Positions 8,699-17,263 of a stretch of DNA of 61,892 nt are shown here, piece after piece. Origin of the DNA: UBA1181 sp963626555 (GTDB lineage Bacteria > Bacteroidota > Bacteroidia > Bacteroidales > Paludibacteraceae); assembly GCA_963626555.1 (NCBI GenBank), contig CAVFXQ010000011.1:1-61892 (forward strand), read 5' to 3'. Made by a program: the position numbers and the translations under genes. The notes under the pieces are model-generated. The model ran no database searches and was not told the origin of the DNA. It saw nothing but the letters and a program-made list of their open reading frames with translations. How positions within the stretch are numbered: the first letter of the stretch is position 1; each line of letters begins with the position of its first letter.

Positions 8699-10063
8699 AT
8701 GAAGATTATAAGACGATTGCTGCGGATTTTTTGTTTTTTGTTAATGACTTGTTCTGTTGTATGGGTAGGGTGTAGTAAGGAGGAGGAAGAGACGACTCCA
8801 ACGCAAGAAGAAGAGGTTGAGAGCATTACAATCACGGGTTTCCCTGCGGGAAAGTCTATGCAAGTAGGTGGCACTATGCAACTTTCGGTGGAGATTGAGC
8901 CTGCTGGCGTCAGCGACGAGGATGTCGTATGGAAAAGTACAGATCAAAGTGTTGCGAAGGTGGATGGAAACGGAAAAGTAACCGCTGTAGGTGAAGGGGT
9001 TGTCTCTATATCCGCTTCGGTTGATGGAGTGAGGAAAAGTGTGTTTATCCGTGTTTATATCAAAGAAATTACGGAAATAACAATGCCAAGTAGTCTTACA
9101 ATGCTTCGCGACGAAACGAAGGATTTAGAAATCAGTGTAAATAGTGGGGCATCGTTGTGCGACCTTTCCGTCGCATCTACTGATGAGAATGTTTGTTGTG
9201 TGGTCAAAGATGAGAGTTCCTGTTCCTATACCGTGAAGAGTGTCGGTGTTGGTACTGCAAAAATAACGGCATCTTTCTCTCGTTTTGATGGCACTCAAGT
9301 CTCGCAAACTTGTGATGTCGTAGTGGAGAAAGTAGATCCTACGGAAATGAAGTGGGTATGGCGGAGATCAGATGGAACAGTAGGTAATGAACTTAGTTCT
9401 TTGCAAGAAGTGTTTTTGAAGGAGGTGCAAACTGAAAAGTACCATTTTGTCAATGAGATAGAAGCAACTCTTTCTTTTACACCTGAAGGTGCGGATGTTG
9501 ATTTGTCTGATGTGGTTTGTTCATCGTCCAATCCGAGTGTTGCTTCAATTCAACTTGTTGAAGATGAAAATGGAAAGTATTTTAAGATTGAACCTAAAGG
9601 CGTTGGGAAGGCGGTATTTTCCGCTACGTATAACGGACTAACTGCATCTCACACGATAGAGTTTAAGTCAAAAGTCTCAATGACTTGGGATGCGGAAGAT
9701 GCAGGTGTCGATTGGCCTTATATTTATCTCCGAGCTGTAGAAAATACGAGTTGTCAAGGGCATGATCGGAGTGTCTGCGCTTCGGATGAATATTATTATG
9801 CGACGCTTTCTGTAGGTGGGTATGTGGAAGTTCGTACAGATGCTATTGGTTTGGCAGTAGGCAATAATCGAATTTTAGAGGAAGGATCAGTTTCAATTAA
9901 TACAAGTATTGCAAAGTATGAAATTGTAGATCCTGGCCTTTGTGATGACGATAAAAGAATTAGGATAACAGGCTTGAGTACTGGCACCACGGTGTTGACT
10001 CTTGTTTTTAGGAGCGATTATGGTTATACTGTGACAATGAAATACCGAGTGTTTGTAGAGTAG
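8699..10063 (+). CDS. Surface lipoprotein with bacterial Ig-like (BIG2) domains
   Basis: About 454 residues. A lipoprotein signal peptide ends at VWVGC, followed by SKEEEE, an acidic stretch directly after the cysteine like the Bacteroidetes lipoprotein surface-export signal. Residues about 40-125 form one BIG2 domain (VWKSTDQSVAKVDGNGKVTAVGEG is typical: a 'things vary, then are constant' beta sandwich). Further, more divergent Ig-like repeats follow (SSNPSVASIQ in the third). No catalytic domain is seen, so a structural or adhesive surface role is likely. A GTG two codons upstream (8693) is an alternative start. A strong terminator follows at 10071. Confidence 0.75.
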   Translation: MKIIRRLLRIFCFLLMTCSVVWVGCSKEEEETTPTQEEEVESITITGFPAGKSMQVGGTMQLSVEIEPAGVSDEDVVWKSTDQSVAKVDGNGKVTAVGEGVVSISASVDGVRKSVFIRVYIKEITEITMPSSLTMLRDETKDLEISVNSGASLCDLSVASTDENVCCVVKDESSCSYTVKSVGVGTAKITASFSRFDGTQVSQTCDVVVEKVDPTEMKWVWRRSDGTVGNELSSLQEVFLKEVQTEKYHFVNEIEATLSFTPEGADVDLSDVVCSSSNPSVASIQLVEDENGKYFKIEPKGVGKAVFSATYNGLTASHTIEFKSKVSMTWDAEDAGVDWPYIYLRAVENTSCQGHDRSVCASDEYYYATLSVGGYVEVRTDAIGLAVGNNRILEEGSVSINTSIAKYEIVDPGLCDDDKRIRITGLSTGTTVLTLVFRSDYGYTVTMKYRVFVE

Positions 10064-10070
10064 AAAAAAG

Positions 10071-10111
10071 AATATCCGCAATGCCTATGTTGGGCATTGC
10101 GGATATTTTCA
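10071..10111 (+). terminator. Rho-independent terminator
   Basis: Fifteen-pair perfect stem (10071-10085 with 10093-10107) and a T-rich end; terminates the BIG2 lipoprotein gene. The gap to 10312 otherwise holds only the hairpin at 10253 and no recognisable gene. Confidence 0.9.
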
Positions 10112-10252
10112 TATTGCGCTCTTGATAGGCAAACCTATAGCGAAGTCTCTGTTTTATTTAGGACTTTGAGGGGTAAACAATTACACCTTCACAATAAAAG
10201 GTTATTTCTTTCAAATTAGATGTCCGTCAATGAACGGCCCCCCTACTAAATA

Positions 10253-10290
10253 AATAGGGGTTAGACTTCTCCTGAAGCCTAACCCCTATT
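10253..10290. terminator. Bidirectional terminator hairpin
   Basis: AATAGGGGTTAG (10253-10264) pairs with CTAACCCCTATT (10279-10290); an inner CTTC/GAAG extends the stem. It lies just downstream of the minus-strand lipoprotein gene, which it most likely terminates. Confidence 0.75.
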
Positions 10291-10312
10291 GTTTTAAATT
10301 AAATGATTTTTT

Positions 10313-10732
10313 TTATTTTGGGTCGGAGCTAAACGAGAGGGCTAAGCTTCCAGCAGCGTATGAGCCAGAAACGGTCAGTCGCGCAGTGTCCGTACTCTTT
10401 GTGTAGAAGTCTGCGCTTTCGCTCTTTGTGAAACCATCTGCAACGAGCTTCTCGTAGTAGGTCGTGCCTAATGATGATTCACAATTGTAGTCAAAGAGGG
10501 CTACTGTCTCAAGACCAGAAGAAGAAGTGTATTTTACATTGTCAACTTCGCCATCAAACTCTGGGAACACTGCCAAGAACGAATGCTCTTTGACTAATGA
10601 TGCCCATGTTTGTGTCGTTACTTGACCTGTAGTCTCGCCTGATCCTGTAGTCTCATCGTCGTCATCATCTCCGCATCCACTGCATAATCCTAATGCAGCG
10701 ACGCACATAAATGTCAAAAAAAATTTTCTCAT
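10313..10732 (-). CDS. Small surface-type lipoprotein
   Basis: A 139-residue protein with a lipoprotein signal peptide (LGLCSGC) followed directly by GDDDDDE, a strong acidic surface-export signal. A Thr/Gly-rich linker leads to a compact C-terminal domain of about 95 residues with alternating strand-like segments (TARLTVSGSYAAGSLALSF). I recognise no family. It starts 15 bases after the TMEM43-like gene on the same strand, so the two are probably co-transcribed and may work together at the envelope. Confidence 0.75.
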   Translation of the reverse strand: MRKFFLTFMCVAALGLCSGCGDDDDDETTGSGETTGQVTTQTWASLVKEHSFLAVFPEFDGEVDNVKYTSSSGLETVALFDYNCESSLGTTYYEKLVADGFTKSESADFYTKSTDTARLTVSGSYAAGSLALSFSSDPK

Positions 10733-10747
10733 TATTTATTTTATTTG

Positions 10748-12076
10748 TTAGAATTTCTCATTAACTGCGTTTTTCTTTTCCTTAGATCTCTTGATGAGGA
10801 AGAATGTGAGTGCAATACCGCATAGCAATAAGATTATGGCTAAAACTGGTCTATAGAAAATCCATGCCAATGCAATGATTATTAACGACCAGATACCTGC
10901 TAATAGTCCGCATACTATGTTTACACCGACATTGGCAATGTTTGCCAAAAAAGGAACTACCTTGAGTAGAGTGACCAAGATTCCGAATAAGCCTTTAAAG
11001 CCGAAGAATACTAAGATGACGCCAATGACTCTGAAAATCCATGCCATGGCGGTGTTGGTAGATTCTTCTTGCTGAAAAGACTCTTGAAGGGTTGATACTC
11101 CTGTTGTCAGTCCTCCTACTGTGTAGCCGTTCTTCTCTGCATGGATGCCAAATGTGTTCCCTTTCACATCTGCCCATACGGTTACAACTTGAGGCTGACG
11201 AGAAATGCGGAACGTAATCCTCACGTCTCCTACTTTTGGATTGTTAGAATCTTGACCTAAATAAACGATATTGCCGTTGACAGCTACATATTTATAATCT
11301 TCGTTTTCTTCTATGATGGTCGGTTTGTTACTCTCGGCAACCATAGTGCCTGTTGAGTCTGCCGCACTATTGATTGTGGTGTCTTTGGCTATTGTATTTT
11401 CAGTTACTTCTTCTCTTTCCCCTTGTATTCCTTGTTGCCTCAGACATTTTTCTACGGCTTTCTCAAACTCGTCCATTTTGTCTTTTGAAAGGTTCACATT
11501 GTAAGCCTCGCTTCCACCAATTTGCGCAATGAAGTTTTGTGGTAGTTGATAGGCTCCGAAAGATGCGTTCTGTGCAATCAAATCTTTGCTTTCGATTTTC
11601 GTCAACACAAAGTTGTTATGCCCTGCTTCCTTGAACTTATCCGACTGAACGGGTGTGTCGGTCCAACCCTTTTCATAATAATAGGTTGTGGTGGTCGTTT
11701 CGGAACCTCCAAGATGTTCTTCTGTCTTTTTTTCTGTTTTCTCAATCCATTGGTAGTATTCAACGTCTCGACTGATTCTGAATGCATTTTCGTTGATGCC
11801 GAAAAGTCCGTCGGAAAGCATCTCGTCCGTTTTTGCCTCTCCAGAAGCATGGATCATCTTTCCATTGTATTCGGGATTGACGGTCGAAATGTCAGCTACT
11901 TCTATTGTTTGCTCTAATGCACCCTCGTTTGCATCTCTCTGCTTCACTGCTCGTCCCTCGTTCCACCAAAGCAGGCAGGTGCCGAGTACAATCATCACCA
12001 ATCCTGTTAAAATGCCCTTGAATGAGTTCCCAAGCCGTGTTCCATATCCAGTTGTGGTTGTCTCTTGATACGCCAT
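10748..12076 (-). CDS. TMEM43 (LUMA) family membrane protein
   Basis: A 442-residue membrane protein. One transmembrane segment near residues 22-38 is followed by the family hallmark WWNEGRAVK. A large extracytoplasmic region comes next with EYNGKMIHASGEAKTDEMLSD and VEYYQWIEKTEKK, closely resembling the corresponding part of human TMEM43/LUMA. About four transmembrane segments close the C-terminus (from about 345), including WIFYRP, also conserved in the animal protein. Bacterial function is unknown; the animal protein sits in the inner nuclear membrane/ER. It is followed at 15 bases by a small lipoprotein gene. Confidence 0.85.
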   Translation of the reverse strand: MAYQETTTTGYGTRLGNSFKGILTGLVMIVLGTCLLWWNEGRAVKQRDANEGALEQTIEVADISTVNPEYNGKMIHASGEAKTDEMLSDGLFGINENAFRISRDVEYYQWIEKTEKKTEEHLGGSETTTTTYYYEKGWTDTPVQSDKFKEAGHNNFVLTKIESKDLIAQNASFGAYQLPQNFIAQIGGSEAYNVNLSKDKMDEFEKAVEKCLRQQGIQGEREEVTENTIAKDTTINSAADSTGTMVAESNKPTIIEENEDYKYVAVNGNIVYLGQDSNNPKVGDVRITFRISRQPQVVTVWADVKGNTFGIHAEKNGYTVGGLTTGVSTLQESFQQEESTNTAMAWIFRVIGVILVFFGFKGLFGILVTLLKVVPFLANIANVGVNIVCGLLAGIWSLIIIALAWIFYRPVLAIILLLCGIALTFFLIKRSKEKKNAVNEKF

Positions 12077-12181
12077 AAATTTTTCTGTTTTTTTTTCAAT
12101 TAATACTCTACTCGCAAAGATATTGTTTCTATGTGTCTTTTAGTTTCCTTTTCTGATGATTTCCTATTTTTTATCTGAATT

Positions 12182-12664
12182 TTATTTATTGGCAGAATGT
12201 TTTTCCCACAGTCTGTCTAAAATTTCTTCCTCCTCAATGGTCAACAACATTCCTTTGGTCAGTTTTTCCCATTCTATGTTTGGCAACTCTTTCTGCAATA
12301 CTTTCATCGGAATATTGGGCGTTTCATTAGGAGACACTGCATCGTAACAGTCAATATCAACATAGTGTGCTACCACTCTTGTTTTTTCATCTTCTGCTTC
12401 AAAAGGTTCTGAGGTGAACATTCCGCGGAAAACAATGCCTGTGTTTCCGTTCCCCACACGCACCATGTAGAAATAATCGAATTCCTCAGCCTCTTCCCAT
12501 TCCGTCAACTTCCAATTATAACAGAACCCGTCAGGAAATTGCTTTAAGGCATTAGAATAATGCTCGATTTTGAAATCGTCAATGTCGGGATTCCAACTGA
12601 GTAGGTAGGTTTTATGTTCTTTCTCTTGATAATTGAACTCTGATAGTTTATTGTTTTTTCCCAT
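12182..12664 (-). CDS. Stand-alone EVE/PUA-like domain protein
   Basis: A 160-residue soluble protein. It begins with TYLLSWNPDIDDF, followed by YMVRVGNGNTGIVFRGMFTSEPF and YVDIDCYDAV, ending in NIEWEKLTKGMLLTIEEE. This order (YLLxWNP, a hydrophobic strand with a G-I-x-x-G turn, TSEP, YVDI, then a W-x-x-x-x-x-G segment) is the pattern I know from the EVE-like N-terminal domain of some HNH nucleases; such PUA-related domains bind modified bases. Here no nuclease domain follows. The function is open: a modified-base reader or immunity-related protein is inference. It is separated from the TMEM43-like gene by 105 bases and lies on the same strand. Confidence 0.6.
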   Translation of the reverse strand: MGKNNKLSEFNYQEKEHKTYLLSWNPDIDDFKIEHYSNALKQFPDGFCYNWKLTEWEEAEEFDYFYMVRVGNGNTGIVFRGMFTSEPFEAEDEKTRVVAHYVDIDCYDAVSPNETPNIPMKVLQKELPNIEWEKLTKGMLLTIEEEEILDRLWEKHSANK

Positions 12665-12828
12665 CTTCTTTCGCTTTATTAAAGTGAGCGAATTTACTTA
12701 TTATTTCTGAAATGAAGAATGTCTTCTCTTTATTGATATAAATTAGAATTTGTAACTTCTTGAATTTTAGAGATGTGTTGTAAAATAGTGAAGAGCTTTA
12801 ATTTTTTTTGAAAAAAGATGTTGTTTGA

Positions 12829-12861
12829 TTTGGTGTTTATATTCTGAAGTGTTACCTTTGC
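12829..12861 (+). promoter_or_regulatory. Promoter of tRNA-His
   Basis: TTTG at 12829-12832, a 20-base spacer, then TACCTTTGC at 12853-12861: a textbook Bacteroidetes promoter. The start site falls about ten bases before the mature tRNA. Confidence 0.85.
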
Positions 12862-12876
12862 ACTCGCAAACTTGAT

Positions 12877-12951
12877 GGTGGGAATAGCTCAGTTGGTTAG
12901 AGTATCAGATTGTGGTCCTGAGGGTCGTGGGTTCGATCCCCATTTCCCACC
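12877..12951 (+). tRNA. tRNA-His (anticodon GTG)
   Basis: Cloverleaf with a seven-pair acceptor stem GTGGGAA/TTCCCAC, the extra 5' G (12877) opposite C73 that is characteristic of histidine tRNA, a D arm GCTC...GAGT, anticodon loop TTGTGGT (anticodon GTG) and T arm with TTCGATC. CCA is not encoded. The anticodon stem TCAGA/CCTGA has an A-C mismatch at 31-39, next to the loop. Its own promoter and terminator flank it. Confidence 0.95.
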
Positions 12952-12965
12952 CAAAGAAAGGCAGA

Positions 12966-12994
12966 AAGCCACACCGCTTAGGTGTGGCTTTTTT
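12966..12994 (+). terminator. Terminator after tRNA-His
   Basis: Ten-pair stem AAGCCACACC/GGTGTGGCTT (12966-12975, 12981-12990) and a six-T run. Confidence 0.9.
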
Positions 12995-13028
12995 ATTGTT
13001 TGGAAATACGGGAATAAGATAAAAGTCA

Positions 13029-14309
13029 ATGAAAAGAAATATATCTCCATGGTCATGGATTCCTACGCTTTATTTTGCGGAGGGTATTCCGTACGTCATT
13101 GCGGCTACTTCGTTTGCGGTGATTATGTATCATAATCTGGGTGTCTCCAATACGGAAACGGCCTTCTACACGAGTTGGCTCTATCTCCCCTGGGTGATCA
13201 AGCCATTTTGGAGTCCGTTTGTCGATGCTATGAAGACGAAGCGTTGGTGGATTCTATCTATGCAACTACTGATTGGCGCAGGTTTGGCTGGCGTCGCTTT
13301 TTGCATTCCGACAACCCATTTTCTTCAATCCACGCTATGCCTCCTTTGGTTGGTGGCGTTCAGTTCGGCAACGCATGATATTTCGGCGGATGGTTTCTAT
13401 ATGCTTGGATTGAATGAGAAGGAACAGTCTTTTTTTGTGGGTATCCGTAGCACTTTCTACCGTATTTCGATGATTGTGGGGCAGGGGGCTCTGGTTTGGC
13501 TCGCAGGACATTGGGAGAAATCATTAGGTAGCGTGCCTCGTGCTTGGTGTTGTACGCTCTTTGTGGCTGCAGCCCTTTTTATTTGTTTCTTTTGTTACCA
13601 TTTCTTCATACTTCCTCGTCCTGCTCAGGATGTCTGTGTACGAGAGAAGAGCGCAGTTAAGACTTTCTTTGCTTCTTTCAAGACGTTTTTCCAAAAAAAG
13701 AACATTGTTCTTGCGTTGCTCTTCATCTTGCTTTATCGGTTGGGAGAATCGCAGTTGGTTAAAATTGCTTCTCCTTTCTTGATGGATGGCATAGAAAACG
13801 GCGGATTGGGGATGAGTACGCAGTCGGTCGGAATTGTCTATGGTACGGTGGGTGTGTTGGCGTTGACTTTTGGTGGAATCTTGGGTGGCATTGTGGTCGC
13901 AGAGGGAGGTCTGAAAAAGTGGCTTTGGCCAATGGTGATAGCGATGAATGTGCCTAATTTGGTTTATGTCTATATGGCTTTTATGCAAGTTAGTAACTTT
14001 TATGTGGTGAGTTTGTTGGTGGCGATTGAACAGTTTGGCTATGGCTTCGGTTTCACTGCGTTTATGCTGTATCTGATAACGATTTCTAAAGGTGAATTCT
14101 CGACATCTCACTATGCGATCTGCACGGGATTCATGGCTTTGGGTATGATGTTGCCAGGTATGTTTGCAGGTTGGATTCAGGAAAAAATCGGCTATGACTG
14201 GTTCTTCGTGTGGGTTTGTATCTGTACGTTGCCAGGCATCTTTTTGACTCCGTTGATAAAAAAGTCTTTGTTTCAGGAAAAGGAAGAGGAAAATATTTTG
14301 AAGAAGTAA
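13029..14309 (+). CDS. AmpG-like major facilitator transporter
   Basis: A 426-residue inner-membrane protein with about 12 transmembrane segments. The N-terminus WIPTLYFAEGIPY, the loop LPWVIKPFWSPFVDAMKTKR and THDISADGFYM match the AmpG branch of the major facilitator superfamily, which in other bacteria imports anhydromuropeptides from peptidoglycan turnover. The substrate here is inferred from that similarity only; Bacteroidetes have several members with unknown substrates. The gene follows the tRNA-His terminator and is 12 bases ahead of the RsmI-like gene, suggesting co-transcription. Confidence 0.8.
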   Translation: MKRNISPWSWIPTLYFAEGIPYVIAATSFAVIMYHNLGVSNTETAFYTSWLYLPWVIKPFWSPFVDAMKTKRWWILSMQLLIGAGLAGVAFCIPTTHFLQSTLCLLWLVAFSSATHDISADGFYMLGLNEKEQSFFVGIRSTFYRISMIVGQGALVWLAGHWEKSLGSVPRAWCCTLFVAAALFICFFCYHFFILPRPAQDVCVREKSAVKTFFASFKTFFQKKNIVLALLFILLYRLGESQLVKIASPFLMDGIENGGLGMSTQSVGIVYGTVGVLALTFGGILGGIVVAEGGLKKWLWPMVIAMNVPNLVYVYMAFMQVSNFYVVSLLVAIEQFGYGFGFTAFMLYLITISKGEFSTSHYAICTGFMALGMMLPGMFAGWIQEKIGYDWFFVWVCICTLPGIFLTPLIKKSLFQEKEEENILKK

Positions 14310-14321
14310 AGTTATAAGAAT

Positions 14322-15026
14322 ATGGAAGGTGTTTTGTATTTGATACCCAATACGTTAGGAGACAGCGCAATCAATCGTGTGTTACCTTCCTATAATGTGG
14401 AGGTAATTCGAGAAATTAAGAATTTTATTGTTGAGGATGTACGCACGACACGTCGTTTCCTAAAGAAGGTAGATTCAAACATCAATATTGATGAGTTGCA
14501 GTTTTTCACGTTGAACGGACATACGAAGCACGAAGAAATTTTTTCTTATTTAGAGCCTTTGAAGAATGGTATGGATATGGGGATTATCTCAGAGGCTGGT
14601 TGTCCCGCTATTGCCGATCCTGGTGCAGAGGTTGTTCGTATTGCGCAAGAGCGTGGTTATCATGTCGTTCCTTTGGTGGGTCCGTCTTCTATTCTTTTGG
14701 GATTAATGGCTTCTGGTTTCAACGGCCAAAGCTTCGCTTTCGTAGGCTATCTTCCCATTAAAGACAATGAGAGAATATTGAGAATCAAGCAGTTGGAGAA
14801 ACGTGCGCATGTCGAGAGACAATCGCAGATCTTCATTGAAACGCCTTATCGTAACGAGAAAATGTTCTCGGATATTCTTTCTTCTTGTAGTGGTGATACG
14901 AAACTTTGTATCGCTTGCGACATAACTCTTCCAACGGAGTACATAAAAACAAAAACCGTCGCTGAATGGAAAAAGTCCAAACACGACGATCTCAGTAAGC
15001 GTCCTTGTATTTTTATCTTGTATTAG
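14322..15026 (+). CDS. RsmI-like tetrapyrrole-methylase-fold SAM methyltransferase
   Basis: A 234-residue cytoplasmic protein. It shares with the RsmI family (16S rRNA 2'-O-methyltransferase) the segments ISEAGCPAIADPGAEVV, the SAM-site loop VPLVGPSSILLGLMASGF, and FVGYLP followed by IFIETPYR. It is shorter than typical RsmI (about 280) and diverges at the N-terminus, where YLIPNTLGD replaces YVVATPIGN. This variant is common in Bacteroidetes. The substrate is probably rRNA but could differ. It is downstream of the AmpG-like gene and convergent with trkA. Confidence 0.82.
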   Translation: MEGVLYLIPNTLGDSAINRVLPSYNVEVIREIKNFIVEDVRTTRRFLKKVDSNINIDELQFFTLNGHTKHEEIFSYLEPLKNGMDMGIISEAGCPAIADPGAEVVRIAQERGYHVVPLVGPSSILLGLMASGFNGQSFAFVGYLPIKDNERILRIKQLEKRAHVERQSQIFIETPYRNEKMFSDILSSCSGDTKLCIACDITLPTEYIKTKTVAEWKKSKHDDLSKRPCIFILY

Positions 15027-15045
15027 GAAAAACTTGACTATACTC

Positions 15046-16377
15046 CTAATTAAACAATTTGTCTAATTTGTGGAATGAAGAGGACAAACAGAACACAATA
15101 ACGTCGTCTCCTGCTTGTATCTGTGTGTGTCCGTTGGCGATGAACCCTTTGCCATCTCTGACAACGCCTCCGATGAAAATGTCTTTCGGAAATTTCACTT
15201 CCATAATCTTAGCCTGCGTGATGGGAGAACCTTCTTTGGGTGTCAACTCCACGACTTCGGCGTCTACATGGGTGAGGCATTTCACGTTATGCACGTCGGC
15301 ATCGAGCGTGTACTGATAGATGTAGCTGGCCGCCAACATTTTTTTATTGATAATTGTCCCGATGTCAAGACTTTCTGCTAACTGAATATAGTCAATATTC
15401 TCCACTTCTGCGATGGTCTTTCTTAGCCCGAAACGCTTAGCCGCTATGCATGCCAAAATGTTTGCCTCAGAGTTGTCTGTCAATGCTACGAAGGCATCCA
15501 TGTCTTGAATATTCTCTTCTTGTAGCATATCCAAGTTGCTGGCATCTCCGTTGACAATCATTGCGTTGTCAACTTTCTCAATCAGATTGTTGATTTTTGC
15601 TTTGTTGCGTTCCATAATTTTCACGTCCATGTCTTCAGGAAGCGACTGCACTGTTTTGATGGTGATGTTTCCTCCGCCCATGAACATTATGTCTTTCACA
15701 TTGATGACCTCCTTGCCGGCTTGGTCTCGCACGTTCGTAACATAGTCTTTTGTCGTTATGAAATAGACAATGTCGTTCGCTTTGATCTCGTCTGCTCCTT
15801 TCGGAATGATAGTCTCCGAATTTCGTTGGATGGCAACGATACGATAGAACTCACTATTGGTCAAGTCCATCAGTCGTTGGTCTACGATGGGGGCGTTGGC
15901 TCTCACCTTCATACCAATTAGGGTCAATGCTCCGTTAGAAAACTCCATCCATTGACGCACCCAATTCATCTTGATAGACGAAACAATCTCTTTGGCTGCG
16001 AGTAATTCCGGATAAATCAGTGCATCAATTCCTAAACGCTTGAAGAAATCTTGGTTCTCTGGAAGCAGATATTCATAGTTATTGATTCGCGCAAGTACTT
16101 TCCTCGCTCCCATATTGTGGGCTAAAATACATGCGGTGATGTTCTGGCTTTCAATAGGCGTAACTCCGATGAAAAGGTCTGCATTGTTGGTTTCCGCTTC
16201 TCTCAAATCGTTGATAGAGGTGGGCGACCCCTCCACTACGAGAAGATCGTACATTTGTTCTAAACGGTTTAGTTTTTCCCTATCCTCATCAATCAAGATG
16301 ATGTCGTGGTTCTCGTTCGAAAGCCTTTTGGCAAGGTGGGTGCCGACTTCTCCGGCACCCGCAATTACAATTTTCAT
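15046..16377 (-). CDS. trkA: Trk potassium uptake system regulatory subunit TrkA
   Basis: A 443-residue cytoplasmic protein with two tandem RCK units. The first nucleotide-binding fold starts MKIVIAGAGEVGTHLAKRL; the second begins with MFMGGGNITIK near residue 230, with the acidic VNGDASNLDML following. Each is followed by a TrkA-C (RCK_C) domain. It gates the TrkH potassium channel in response to NAD(H)/ATP. No trkH is in the window. It lies 49 bases after pyrH on the same strand, and its 3' end is convergent with the RsmI-like gene. Confidence 0.93.
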   Translation of the reverse strand: MKIVIAGAGEVGTHLAKRLSNENHDIILIDEDREKLNRLEQMYDLLVVEGSPTSINDLREAETNNADLFIGVTPIESQNITACILAHNMGARKVLARINNYEYLLPENQDFFKRLGIDALIYPELLAAKEIVSSIKMNWVRQWMEFSNGALTLIGMKVRANAPIVDQRLMDLTNSEFYRIVAIQRNSETIIPKGADEIKANDIVYFITTKDYVTNVRDQAGKEVINVKDIMFMGGGNITIKTVQSLPEDMDVKIMERNKAKINNLIEKVDNAMIVNGDASNLDMLQEENIQDMDAFVALTDNSEANILACIAAKRFGLRKTIAEVENIDYIQLAESLDIGTIINKKMLAASYIYQYTLDADVHNVKCLTHVDAEVVELTPKEGSPITQAKIMEVKFPKDIFIGGVVRDGKGFIANGHTQIQAGDDVIVFCLSSSFHKLDKLFN

Positions 16378-16426
16378 TCTCTCATTTATTATGCTATAGA
16401 ATCATGCCTTAGAAACAATGTCGTTT

Positions 16427-17134
16427 TTAAGGATGAACGTATGTGCCGATGTTTTCTCCATTGACCACCTTCTTCAAATTGCCTTTTTTGTCCATATTGA
16501 AGACGACGATAGGGAGTTTGTTGTCGCGACACATCACTGTTGCAGAAAGATCCATCACTTTGAGGTTTTTTAGTAAAATCTCGTCGTAAGAGATTTCATC
16601 ATATTTTGTTGCTGTTGGGTCTTTCTCTGGGTCTGCGGTATAAATGCCATCTACGCGCGTTCCTTTGAACATAGCGTCAGCTTCAATTTCGATTCCACGG
16701 AGTGAAGAACCTGTGTCTGTCGTAAAATATGGATTGCCTGTTCCTGCTGCGAAGATGGTGATATATCCTTGTTTAAGCAACTCAACTGCTTTGTCTTTAG
16801 TGTAGAACTCGCCAATTGGTTCCATACGGATGGCTGTTAGCAACTTAACAGGAACACCGATAGACGAAAGGGCGGAGTTGAGTGCCAATGCATTTATGAC
16901 AGTCGCCAACATGCCCATTTGGTCGCCTTTCACACGATCAAATCCTTTTTTCGAACCACTCAACCCTCGGAATATGTTTCCTCCTCCAATTACAATTCCA
17001 ATCTGTAATCCTGTAGAGTGTATCTCTTTTATCTGTTCTGCATATTCCATCAAACGGTTCTCGTCAATGCCATAGCCTTTCTCTCCCATTAATGATTCTC
17101 CGCTGAGTTTCAGTAAAATACGTTTAAATTTCAT
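16427..17134 (-). CDS. pyrH: Uridylate kinase (UMP kinase)
   Basis: A 235-residue cytoplasmic enzyme converting UMP to UDP with ATP in pyrimidine synthesis. It is an amino-acid-kinase-fold protein with RILLKLSGESLMG at the start, GIVIGGGNIFRG, the FAAGTGNPYFTTD substrate loop and TRVDGIYTADPEKDP, all standard for PyrH, at normal length. A -7 box (TAGTTTTGT, minus strand of 17174-17182) lies upstream. trkA follows on the same strand. It is divergent from the candidate RNA at 17264. Confidence 0.97.
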   Translation of the reverse strand: MKFKRILLKLSGESLMGEKGYGIDENRLMEYAEQIKEIHSTGLQIGIVIGGGNIFRGLSGSKKGFDRVKGDQMGMLATVINALALNSALSSIGVPVKLLTAIRMEPIGEFYTKDKAVELLKQGYITIFAAGTGNPYFTTDTGSSLRGIEIEADAMFKGTRVDGIYTADPEKDPTATKYDEISYDEILLKNLKVMDLSATVMCRDNKLPIVVFNMDKKGNLKKVVNGENIGTYVHP

Positions 17135-17226
17135 ATCATAGATTTTTATTCATTGTAGAATATCTGTGTCATTACAAAACTATAAAAACTAAGCCGAAAA
17201 AATTACAAAAACAAATTAAATAGGGG

Positions 17227-17258
17227 TTGGAAGAATAAAAATATTGACTTACCTTTGA
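17227..17258 (+). promoter_or_regulatory. Promoter in front of the candidate RNA
   Basis: -7 box TACCTTTGA at 17250-17258, 19-base spacer, and TTGG at 17227-17230 as an imperfect -33 box. No open reading frame of normal size follows. Confidence 0.5.
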
Positions 17259-17263
17259 ACCAA

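Noticed and set aside
12872..13135. An open frame spanning tRNA-His and its terminator
   Set aside because: It runs through the cloverleaf and the terminator hairpin and ends inside the transporter gene; not a protein gene.
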